From: Clostridium sp.
GTDB lineage: Bacteria; Bacillota; Clostridia; Lachnospirales; Lachnospiraceae
Assembly (NCBI GenBank): GCA_023664325.1
Contig: JAMPFS010000025.1
Coordinates: forward strand, 1 to 46,599
Length of the DNA: 46,599 bases
Reading direction: 5' to 3'
The translations under genes and the position numbers were made by a program. The notes beneath the pieces were generated by a model. That model did not search any database and had not been told where the DNA came from. It saw nothing but the letters and a program-made list of their open reading frames with translations. This document shows, piece by piece, positions 25,523 through 32,850 of this stretch; position 1 is the first letter of the stretch, and each line of letters begins with the position of its first letter.

Positions 25523-27034
25523 TTACTGCTTATAATACTGCAAGAAATCACCCAGTTTGTTCACTGCATCACCCAGCACTTCCATACGGGGCAGATAGAC
25601 CACACGGAAATGATCCGGCTGTCCCCAGTTAAATCCTCCGCCATGTATAATCAATATTTTTTTGTCTCTCAACAAGTCAAGCGCAAACTTCTCATCATCC
25701 ACAATATTGAACTTTTTCGTATCCATTTTCGGGAAAATGTAAAAGGCAGCCTTCGGTTTTACTGCACTGATTCCCGGAATATCATTGAGCGCCTTGTAGA
25801 TATATTCCCGCTGCTCGTAAATCCGACCTCCCGGAATAATATAATTCTTTACACTCTGATGCCCTCCAAGAGCTGTCTGTACAATGGACTGTGCCGGCAC
25901 ATTGGAGCAAAGCCGCATATTGGACAGCATATTCAACCCCTCAATATAATCCTTAGCAGCCGCCTTATTGCCGCTTAACACCATCCAGCCAATCCGGAAT
26001 CCTGCAATCATATGGGACTTCGACAGCCCGCTAAAGGTAACACAGAACAGATCCGGCGCCAGAGAAGCAATGGAAATGTGTTCTTCTTCATCCATAACCA
26101 GACGATCGTATATTTCATCAGAAAAAATGATAAGCCGGTTCTTACGGGCAAGCTCCACAATCTGCTGCAAAATCTCCCTTGGATATAATGCTCCTGTCGG
26201 GTTATTTGGATTAATCAGAACAATCGCCTTCGTTCTGTCATTTATTTTCTTTCTGATATCCTCCAAATCCGGATACCATTCTGCCTGTTCATCACAAATA
26301 TAATGAACTGCTTTTCCTCCCGCTAAGGTTACGCAGGCTGTCCACAACGGATAATCCGGAGCCGGAACTAAAACCTCATCCCCATCATCAAGCAGGGCTG
26401 ACATACTCAGATTAATAAGCTCGCTCACACCGTTTCCCGTGTAGATATCTTCGATCGACACATTCGGAATATCCTTAATCTGGGCATACTGCATAATCGC
26501 CTTTCTTGCCGAAAAAAGCCCCTTTGCCGCAGAATACCCCTCGCAATCTGTCAATTGCCTCTGCATGTCATATATCACTTCATCCGGTGTTCGGAAACCA
26601 AAGGGAGCCGGATTTCCTATATTTAATTTCAAAACATTGACTCCATTTTCCTCCATCCTCATCGCTTCATCAACGACCGGGCCTCTCACATCATATAACA
26701 CATTATTTAATTTCGATGATTTCTTATATTCCCGCATACTTCTTTTCCTTTCCGTCAACACATTCTCTTTTGAACTTTCTGCTATATTCTCCTTATCATC
26801 CGCAGTCAGTTCCGCTTTTTTTCCGTATAACCACTGTATATCCACATGCAATACCGCCGCCAGAAATCTACCGATATTCTCTCTTGGAACACTTTTCCCA
26901 CTGACATATTGGCTAATCTGGCTCTTTCCAAGCTTGACTCCCTGCGCATCTGCCGCGCGCAGCAGATCCACCTGCTTCATTCCCTGCCTGTTCATCGCTT
27001 CTTTGAATCTCTGTGCGAATATATGATCCGTCAT
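25523..27034 (-). CDS. XRE helix-turn-helix / aminotransferase fusion
   Basis: A 503-residue protein in two parts. Residues 1-75 are a Cro/CI-type HTH (FAQRFKEAMNRQGMKQVDLL, KSQISQYVSGKSVPRENIGRFLA). After a charged linker (about 76-100) comes a full class I PLP aminotransferase of the alanine-aminotransferase (AlaA/AlaT) type. It has NIGNPAPFGF, the NPNNPTGALYP motif, FSDEIYDRL, the PLP lysine in SGLSKSHMIAGFRIGW and the carboxylate-binding Arg in the HFRVVYLP region. This is not the MocR type, whose HTH is of the GntR class. AAAGGAGAC precedes the ATG at 27034. Possible roles are alanine synthesis plus self-regulation. The amino-acid specificity is inferred. Confidence 0.9.
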   Translation of the reverse strand: MTDHIFAQRFKEAMNRQGMKQVDLLRAADAQGVKLGKSQISQYVSGKSVPRENIGRFLAAVLHVDIQWLYGKKAELTADDKENIAESSKENVLTERKRSMREYKKSSKLNNVLYDVRGPVVDEAMRMEENGVNVLKLNIGNPAPFGFRTPDEVIYDMQRQLTDCEGYSAAKGLFSARKAIMQYAQIKDIPNVSIEDIYTGNGVSELINLSMSALLDDGDEVLVPAPDYPLWTACVTLAGGKAVHYICDEQAEWYPDLEDIRKKINDRTKAIVLINPNNPTGALYPREILQQIVELARKNRLIIFSDEIYDRLVMDEEEHISIASLAPDLFCVTFSGLSKSHMIAGFRIGWMVLSGNKAAAKDYIEGLNMLSNMRLCSNVPAQSIVQTALGGHQSVKNYIIPGGRIYEQREYIYKALNDIPGISAVKPKAAFYIFPKMDTKKFNIVDDEKFALDLLRDKKILIIHGGGFNWGQPDHFRVVYLPRMEVLGDAVNKLGDFLQYYKQ

Positions 27035-27059
27035 ATTCTGTCTCCTTTTTGATATTTAA

Positions 27060-27155
27060 GTTCATTTTCAAAAGCATACCACAATATGGTAAAAAGTTCA
27101 AGTTTTATTTTCAGGAGGTTCATTTTTGTGAAAGTTCACTTGCAAAAAAATGAAC
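27060..27155 (-). promoter_or_regulatory. Promoter and TGAAC-type repeats ahead of the XRE-aminotransferase gene
   Basis: On the minus strand TTGAAC (27101-27096), 17 bp and TATGCT (27078-27073) give a good sigma-A promoter. GTTCA/TGAAC occurs at 27060-27064, 27096-27100 (inside the -35), 27118-27122, 27134-27138 and, in the opposite direction, 27151-27155. A GTTCATTTTT inverted pair spans 27118-27155. This clustering suggests operator sites, perhaps for the gene's own HTH domain. Confidence 0.65.
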
Positions 27156-27166
27156 TTTTGAAGAAC

Positions 27167-27859
27167 TCAACGTTCCTCCGCAATTTTTCTCGCCATATAC
27201 ACAAAAGGCGTATCTAACAGGCTTGTTGCCACAAAAACAGCATAGCTCGACAGACAAATGCTGATCAGCACCGACATATCATACATGCCAAGAAAGGCGC
27301 CAAAATTATAGAGTACCGTATTCAGCAATTGGGAAATCAAAGTGGAGCCATTGTTCCGAAGCCAGAGAAACTTTCTCGAATCCCCAAATTTCTTTTTCGT
27401 AAACTCCCACCATTTATGGTATGCCCACACATCAAACCTCTGTGACACCGCATAAACCAACAGACTCGCAAAAAGCAGCCTCGGAGTATTTGAAAAAATA
27501 GTCTCAAAAGCAGGTCTTGCCCAATCTTCCTTTGAAGGCGTGTAAAGCAGCCACGACTGCGACAGCAAAATGAAAAACGCAGATGTCACAATTCCTATGT
27601 GGACTGCCTTTGCCGCATCCTTTTTCCCTGCCGTCTCACTTAAAATATCTGTCACAAGGAATGTGGAAGCAAACAGAATGTTCCCCAGGGTCTGTTCCAT
27701 TCCAAATGCCCGAACCATAAGCAAAACTTCAATATTTGCCGTAATCGTTGCAAACACAGTCCAGCAATAGAGTCCTGTCTTGCCAAAACACTTATACGCA
27801 AGCAATACACCACTATATATTACAAGCAATGATACAACCAGCAGCAATTCATTATTCAT
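27167..27859 (-). CDS. Queuosine-precursor-transporter-like membrane protein (YhhQ/VUT family)
   Basis: A 230-residue membrane protein with six to seven hydrophobic segments. The pattern ASTFLVTDILSETAGKKDA is typical of the YhhQ/vitamin-uptake-like family, whose bacterial members import queuine or preQ precursors for tRNA modification. AAGGAAGG precedes the ATG at 27859. It lies upstream of the XRE-aminotransferase gene with about 130 bases between, which contain that gene's promoter. No preQ1 riboswitch was recognised ahead of it; the 425-base upstream region holds a palindromic element. The substrate is inferred from family. Confidence 0.8.
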   Translation of the reverse strand: MNNELLLVVSLLVIYSGVLLAYKCFGKTGLYCWTVFATITANIEVLLMVRAFGMEQTLGNILFASTFLVTDILSETAGKKDAAKAVHIGIVTSAFFILLSQSWLLYTPSKEDWARPAFETIFSNTPRLLFASLLVYAVSQRFDVWAYHKWWEFTKKKFGDSRKFLWLRNNGSTLISQLLNTVLYNFGAFLGMYDMSVLISICLSSYAVFVATSLLDTPFVYMARKIAEER

Positions 27860-27921
27860 CTTTCATCCTTCCTTTCTCTCACGCAAAATACTGTGTTTTC
27901 CTTTTAAAAGTCTGCCATCAG

Positions 27922-28126
27922 GCAATTGTGAAACTCTGTTAATTCTATATCATGGTTGTGTAACATATACAAATCCATAAGCAGGTACTTTGGAACCGTT
28001 GGTACTTAGGTGCCGTATTTTGGCACCTTATGTACCATTACGAGTGACAAGTAGCGCAAGCGTGCCTGCGTTGGATTGTATATGTTGTACAACCAAAGAA
28101 AGAGAAAAGAGAGTTTCACAATTGTC
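27922..28126. repeat. Nested palindromic MITE-like element
   Basis: About 205 bp with inverted repeats inside one another. The outer arms are a perfect 15-bp pair (27923-27937 and 28110-28124, CAATTGTGAAACTCT). Next is a 23-24-bp pair with a few differences (27954-27977 and 28072-28094). Then come GCAGG/CCTGC (27981-27985, 28065-28069) and an inner hairpin of GGTAC and GGTGCC arms (28001-28036). The direct repeat TCAGG flanks it at 27918-27922 and 28127-28131, as a target duplication might. It has no coding capacity. A non-autonomous transposon relic is one reading, a large folded RNA the other. Confidence 0.65.
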
Positions 28127-28144
28127 TCAGGAAATTTTCTATAT

Positions 28145-28177
28145 AAAAAGGAGCACGCTAAGAAATAAGCATACTCC
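28145..28177 (-). terminator. Terminator of the phosphodiesterase gene
   Basis: On the minus strand a 10-bp stem (GGAGTATGCT / AGCGTGCTCC, two G-U pairs) with an eight-base loop is followed by TTTTTATAT. It is about 108 bases past the stop. The G-U pairs form only in the minus-strand RNA, which fixes the direction. Confidence 0.85.
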
Positions 28178-28284
28178 AAATATACAATCCCCTAGTTTTG
28201 TTTATAGACAGGATGGTCTCGAACTGTCTTATTTAATTCGTATTCCCATGATAACAGCTTACATCACATTTTAAAAAATCTCTT

Positions 28285-30135
28285 TCAGTTCCCCCGGCTT
28301 TCCCGCAGCAATGCAAAAAAATCCTCCACCGGCATTGGTTTTGCATAGTAATAACCCTGCACCAGATCACAGCCAATTTTCCGAAGAACATCCACCTGTT
28401 CCTCTGTTTCCACACCCTCTGCCAAAAGTCCAAGCCCTAAACGGTCTGCCATAGTGACAATCTGTTCTAAGATTAATTTACCCTTGTCAGACACCATCAT
28501 ATTTTCAATAAACTTTTTGTCGAGTTTTATGACATCAAATGGTGTTTCCAACAAAATGTTCAAAGAGGAATACCCGCTTCCAAAGTCATCCATTAAAAGC
28601 TTAAATCCCTTTTCCTTTAATTCATAAGCCTTCTGGCTAATCTGCTGATCGTTGACCGTCTCCGTAATCTCAAGTTCTAACAGTTCCTTGTCAATTCCGT
28701 TTTCTTCAATCACATTCCTTAACACATCCTTGCAGTCGTCATCCTGCAAATGTACCCTGGACACATTTACGGAAATCGGACAGTCTGTTATTCCCATCCC
28801 GGCGCACTGTTTGATAAATGCCGCTGCCTCCGACCAGATAAAATAATCTACCTCTTTGATAAAACCATTCTCCTCAATCGCCGGAATAAACTCATTGGGA
28901 TAAATCATCCCCCGTTCCGGATGAATCCAACGTACCAGCGCCTCCGCACCTACAATTTGATTCTTGGTAATGGAAAACTTGGGCTGCAAATACATTCTGA
29001 ACTGGTGGTCTTCAATGGCAGTCTGCATACTCTCTTCAATAAACTTTCTGGAATACAACAGCTCTTTAAACTGCTCCTTATAAAAGAGAATATTCGTCAT
29101 CACATTATTCTTGGCGGCCTTTCTTGCCATTGCAGCGCGATCCTCCATCTGCCGCAGTTCCATATTCTTATCCTCTACCGAATATACACCGTAGGAAAGT
29201 TGCAGCCGGACATTCTTAAAAGAAGATATATTGTCATCCACCATATGAATAAATGTTGTCAAATCTTCCTCGGTCTCATACTCCGTGACAATCATAAACA
29301 CATCACTTCGGGGGTTCAAATAATACTGTTTTTCATTGCAGATATCCTTTAACTGCTCGATGATAAAATAAAGAATCTCATCCCCAAACCGTTCGCCATA
29401 TAAATCATTAATAATCTTAAACCTGCGGATATCAAACTGGATAAACGCAATCGGCTTTCTCGAACGGTACACCAGTTCTCCGACATTCCGGCGGAACCGG
29501 TGCTTGCGGTTATTTCGTTTCATAACCTCCTGTATTTCATCCTGATCTGCATACTTCTCCAGATTCCATTTATCTGTATCCGTTGTACCGCTGCTTTCCA
29601 CCAAAGTAGCAGCCTCTTGCTTTTCTCTCTGAAGATCCTGCATTTCCTGCTCATATTCCGCCATCATAGCTGCATTTTCAGCCATTTCCTGCTCGTGTTC
29701 TGCAAGCATCTCCTCCAAAATATCAATACTGTGGTTAATGGCGCGAGGACATTTTTTTAGAATCAGTCCTGCCTGCTGAATAATTTTCTGACCTTCCGGT
29801 GTTCGGATATCCTGCGCTAAAATATCACGGCAAAGAGTGTCTCCACACATACGCTCCTTAAACTTGTCAATAAATTCCCGCGTTTTTTTGTTGCCGTACA
29901 TCTCCAATTCCCTGTTCTGAGCATTGTAAAAACCAAATGCCATACCGAGTATCATCAGGGATGCACTGATACAGCCACACACCTCTCCCTGCCGCATACC
30001 AGCGCCAAAACAGGTACTCACCTTGAATGCAGTTTTTAAGTCAATATCAAAATCTTCAGCAAATGCGCCAAACAACGCCTGCGAACAATGATACCGCTGG
30101 CGCAAAAGCGCATCCGCCTTCTCTTTATGTGTCAA
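28285..30135 (-). CDS. C_GCAxxG_C_C redox-type domain / degenerate GGDEF / EAL phosphodiesterase
   Basis: Probable c-di-GMP phosphodiesterase of 616 residues. Residues 1-150 match the C_GCAxxG_C_C family: Cys17 in HCSQALF, then CFGAGMRQGEVCGC (Cys42, Cys53, Cys55), and later cysteines in TLCRDIL and KKCPRAI. A coiled coil (about 155-200) leads to a GGDEF domain whose signature is RSDVF, so cyclase activity is not expected. The EAL domain is intact: EALVRW, NVSRVHL, LEITET, DDFGSGYSS, KLDKKF, AEGVET and QGYYYAKPM. The start is set at the TTG at 30135, six bases after AAGGGGGG. An in-frame ATG at 30210 lies almost on the predicted transcription start and has no ribosome site. The domain pairing suggests redox-gated c-di-GMP breakdown, an inference. 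Confidence 0.9.
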   Translation of the reverse strand: MTHKEKADALLRQRYHCSQALFGAFAEDFDIDLKTAFKVSTCFGAGMRQGEVCGCISASLMILGMAFGFYNAQNRELEMYGNKKTREFIDKFKERMCGDTLCRDILAQDIRTPEGQKIIQQAGLILKKCPRAINHSIDILEEMLAEHEQEMAENAAMMAEYEQEMQDLQREKQEAATLVESSGTTDTDKWNLEKYADQDEIQEVMKRNNRKHRFRRNVGELVYRSRKPIAFIQFDIRRFKIINDLYGERFGDEILYFIIEQLKDICNEKQYYLNPRSDVFMIVTEYETEEDLTTFIHMVDDNISSFKNVRLQLSYGVYSVEDKNMELRQMEDRAAMARKAAKNNVMTNILFYKEQFKELLYSRKFIEESMQTAIEDHQFRMYLQPKFSITKNQIVGAEALVRWIHPERGMIYPNEFIPAIEENGFIKEVDYFIWSEAAAFIKQCAGMGITDCPISVNVSRVHLQDDDCKDVLRNVIEENGIDKELLELEITETVNDQQISQKAYELKEKGFKLLMDDFGSGYSSLNILLETPFDVIKLDKKFIENMMVSDKGKLILEQIVTMADRLGLGLLAEGVETEEQVDVLRKIGCDLVQGYYYAKPMPVEDFFALLRESRGN

Positions 30136-30219
30136 AATGAGCCCCCCTTGTTCAATATGTATCGCATATTGATAATAATATGTGCCTGCTGCACACTGCC
30201 AACAAGTCATCTATTAGGT

Positions 30220-30249
30220 ATTTTACCATACACTGCCTTATTTTGTGAA
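30220..30249 (-). promoter_or_regulatory. Promoter of the phosphodiesterase gene
   Basis: On the minus strand TTCACA (30249-30244), 18 bp and TAAAAT (30225-30220). Transcription would begin near 30213, about 78 bases before the TTG start and only about three before the ATG at 30210, which supports the TTG. Confidence 0.55.
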
Positions 30250-30288
30250 GTAACTTCCTTATATTTCTTTCAAAAATACAGAAAATAC

Positions 30289-30912
30289 TTACTCCCTGAT
30301 GAAATTGGTTGACACCACTTTCTGGGATTTTGGCAATTCTACTCCACTGTTTTTTCCCGCCTCAAAACACTTTAACATCCAGGAGAGGTTATAGCCGATA
30401 TTTCGCATGGTCTGTAATCCCTCCGCATCCTTTAATACTTCCTCCGGCCGGTTGCCATGCACCATATTCCAATAAGTGGAACCTACTGTCGGCATCTGGG
30501 AAATTCCAAAATATTTCTGTAAAACATCTAAGGATGCCGTTGTTCCTGCCCGTCTTGCAGAAGCAACAACCGCTGCCGGCTTAAAGCGGAAAGCAGCCCC
30601 ACTGCTGTAAAATACCCTGTCTAAGAAGGAGAGTATGCGTCCGCTTGGATGTGCATAATATACCGGTGTTCCGAATACAAAACCGTCTGCCTCCTTTGCC
30701 TTTTTCACAAATTCATTTACCGCATCATCCGAAAACACACACCCTTCCGGCGTACACTGCCCACATCCGATACAGTCCCGCACCGCTGCTGCGCCAATCT
30801 GGAAAATTTCATAAGCAATTCCTTCAGCCTCCAATACCGTACCAATCTCTTTTAATGCCGTATAGGTACAGCCTGCCCGATTTGAACTTCCATTTAACAT
30901 TAATACTTTCAT
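30289..30912 (-). CDS. Iron-sulfur flavoprotein-like NAD(P)H-dependent FMN reductase
   Basis: A 207-residue flavodoxin-fold protein. The FMN phosphate loop is LNGSSNRAGCTYTAL near the N-terminus, and GTPVYYAHPSG marks the second flavin loop. A compact cysteine motif, C-x2-C-x2-C-x4-C in CIGCGQCTPEGC, matches the 4Fe-4S site of iron-sulfur flavoproteins (Isf type). It probably passes electrons between ferredoxin or NAD(P)H and an unknown acceptor in the cytoplasm. AAAGGAGG precedes the ATG at 30912. It lies immediately upstream of the redox-domain phosphodiesterase on the same strand. Confidence 0.88.
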   Translation of the reverse strand: MKVLMLNGSSNRAGCTYTALKEIGTVLEAEGIAYEIFQIGAAAVRDCIGCGQCTPEGCVFSDDAVNEFVKKAKEADGFVFGTPVYYAHPSGRILSFLDRVFYSSGAAFRFKPAAVVASARRAGTTASLDVLQKYFGISQMPTVGSTYWNMVHGNRPEEVLKDAEGLQTMRNIGYNLSWMLKCFEAGKNSGVELPKSQKVVSTNFIRE

Positions 30913-30984
30913 CTTTATACCTCCTTTGGCGGGTTCGCTGCATTTTTTTCATCCCCCATAAATCGTATGCACGTTTTCATCTAT

Positions 30985-32637
30985 TCATAACAGTTTATCC
31001 AAAAGTCCCTGTATTCCCTGGTCTTCAAAAATCTTCTTGTAATAGGCTACCTCATCCTTAATCAGCTCATCAATCACCTTCATGCCTAAAAGCTCTACCG
31101 GCGCCTTATCATCGGTCATGATATATTCTCCTGCCTCATACGCCAGAAGATTGTCAGAAACCATTGTCATCATCTCCGCAAAATCTGCCTCCTCCAGATT
31201 TTGTATGTGCGCTTTCAGATTTGCCGTCATATCCTTATTATCAGAAGCAAACAGCTCCCTGTTCGTAGAATATGTTACGTCTACCGTATACACTTCATCA
31301 AAGACAGAGGAAATGGTATCTGCCAGATACTGGTTGATATTTCCCTCTGCATTTCCTTTCATGTTCATATTTACAACCATAACGCCGCCCCCATTCAAAT
31401 GTTCCTTGACAAGAGTGAAAAATTCAACGGACGACATCTGAAAGGGAATGGTAATGTCCTGATAGGCATCCACCATAATCACATCATATTTTTTATCTGT
31501 TGCATTTAAAAATGCCCTGCCATCATAAGTTGTAACCCCAACCTCCTCCGGCAGCTCAAAATATTCCCGTGCCAGTCCTGTAATGCGTTCATCAATCTCC
31601 ACACCATCTATCGGCATTTCGCCAAAATAACGGCTGCACTGGGTTGCATAAGTTCCGGTTCCCATTCCGAGAATCAGCATCTCGCAATCCCGGGGATTCT
31701 CCTTTTGTGTCATAAGCGGTGCCGCCATCGCATAATCGTAGTACATTCCCGTAAGCGAATCATTCTTCATCAACACGGACTGCACGCCAAATAAAACATT
31801 GGTCGAAAGCACTACCTGCTGTTCGTCCTCCTTGACCTGTAAATAATTATATACCGACTCCCCCTCATAGGTTAAGTCTGAATCCCAAAAAGCAAAATGG
31901 CTGGAATACCCCAAAACACAGCACATGAGAAACACCACTGCCGCCACTGTTATTTTCGCCTTCCTCCGCTTCACACTAAGAAAATAACAGATGGATAACA
32001 CAAGTAAAACACCGGCAAATATTAAAAAGGTGATGGAAGTTCCCACTGCCGGAATCGTCACAAAAGTTGGGATAAATGTCCCAATAATCGAACCAATTGT
32101 ATTAAATGCCCCCAGCGTTCCCACCGTCTTGCCGCTTTCATCCAGGCTGTCTACCGAATATTTTGCCAAAGACGGCGTCACTGTTCCAAGCAAAAACAGT
32201 GGATAGACAAAGACCAGCACACAGGCGGCAAATGCTGCCCAAATCAGAAAATTACTGTTGACAGTAAAAATCAGCAATGCCGAAACACCTAAAATAATAT
32301 ATTTTCCCACTACCGGAATCAAGGCAATCCAAATCCCCGCCACAATCATTCTCCCGTAAAGCTTGTCCGGATCCGGCGTCTTATCCGCGCTCTTTCCGCC
32401 ATAAATATTCCCCAGCGCCATTGCAATCATGATGGTTCCTATGATAATTGTCCACACAATCTGGGAAGAACTGAAATATGGGGCTAACAGCCTGCTGGCC
32501 CCGAGTTCCACTGCCATCACCGACATTCCCGCAAAAAACTCTGTGATATACAAAAAATATTTATTCTTCAATATTGCTGGTTTTTCCATTCCGTTTCCCT
32601 GCGTTGCAGTCTCTGCCCCTGGCAAAACTGCATGCAT
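30985..32637 (-). CDS. MFS-like membrane domain fused to spermidine-synthase-like domain
   Basis: A 550-residue fusion. About seven membrane helices occupy residues 25-245 (TEFFAGMSVMAVELGASRLLAPYF is typical of this family). A Rossmann-type aminopropyl/methyltransferase-like domain follows from about 270, with LILGMGTGTYATQ, the acidic strand-end DGVEIDERI and VDAYQDITIPFQM. True spermidine synthases carry a DAY-containing active site; part is present here, but activity cannot be assumed. Two starts are possible: the ATG at 32637 after AGGAAAAGGA, or the ATG at 32589. The first is used. No polyamine genes are nearby. The function of this family is largely unproven. Confidence 0.85.
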   Translation of the reverse strand: MHAVLPGAETATQGNGMEKPAILKNKYFLYITEFFAGMSVMAVELGASRLLAPYFSSSQIVWTIIIGTIMIAMALGNIYGGKSADKTPDPDKLYGRMIVAGIWIALIPVVGKYIILGVSALLIFTVNSNFLIWAAFAACVLVFVYPLFLLGTVTPSLAKYSVDSLDESGKTVGTLGAFNTIGSIIGTFIPTFVTIPAVGTSITFLIFAGVLLVLSICYFLSVKRRKAKITVAAVVFLMCCVLGYSSHFAFWDSDLTYEGESVYNYLQVKEDEQQVVLSTNVLFGVQSVLMKNDSLTGMYYDYAMAAPLMTQKENPRDCEMLILGMGTGTYATQCSRYFGEMPIDGVEIDERITGLAREYFELPEEVGVTTYDGRAFLNATDKKYDVIMVDAYQDITIPFQMSSVEFFTLVKEHLNGGGVMVVNMNMKGNAEGNINQYLADTISSVFDEVYTVDVTYSTNRELFASDNKDMTANLKAHIQNLEEADFAEMMTMVSDNLLAYEAGEYIMTDDKAPVELLGMKVIDELIKDEVAYYKKIFEDQGIQGLLDKLL

Positions 32638-32764
32638 TTTCCTTTTCCTAAATTCTTTCCTATATTATGTTACAGGAATTCTCCTTTCTTTACAAGACCC
32701 AGTTTTTCCAAAACATACCCCACTTTACTGCCTCCTGGTATATCGCCGATTTTTTTATCGCCGT

Positions 32765-32811
32765 AAAAAAACAAACGCCATATGGAAAAAACTCCTTTCA
32801 CATAGCGTTTG
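32765..32811 (-). terminator. Terminator of the fruK-fruA operon
   Basis: On the minus strand a stem of 13 bases (CAAACGCTATGTG / CATATGGCGTTTG, mostly paired with G-U) is followed by TTTTTTT. It lies 40 bases past the fruA stop. Confidence 0.9.
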
Positions 32812-32850
32812 CTTTCTGTATACGGCTGCCCGGATAGAGCGATTCTACCT

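Larger units (their letters stand above)
27860..28284. other. 425-base gap upstream of the transporter gene
   Basis: No gene is seen. It contains, left to right, the short leader of the transporter gene, a nested palindromic element (27922-28126) and the terminator of the phosphodiesterase gene (28145-28177). A small hairpin (GACAG/CTGTC, about 28207-28228) lies closer to that gene's stop. Confidence 0.7.

Noticed and set aside
27860..28130. preQ1 riboswitch ahead of the queuosine-precursor-type transporter
   Set aside because: No conserved preQ1 class I pattern or A-rich pseudoknot tail was found; the structure present is a symmetric palindrome.
28285..30135. Active diguanylate cyclase
   Set aside because: The GGDEF signature is replaced by RSDVF, so only the EAL half looks catalytic.
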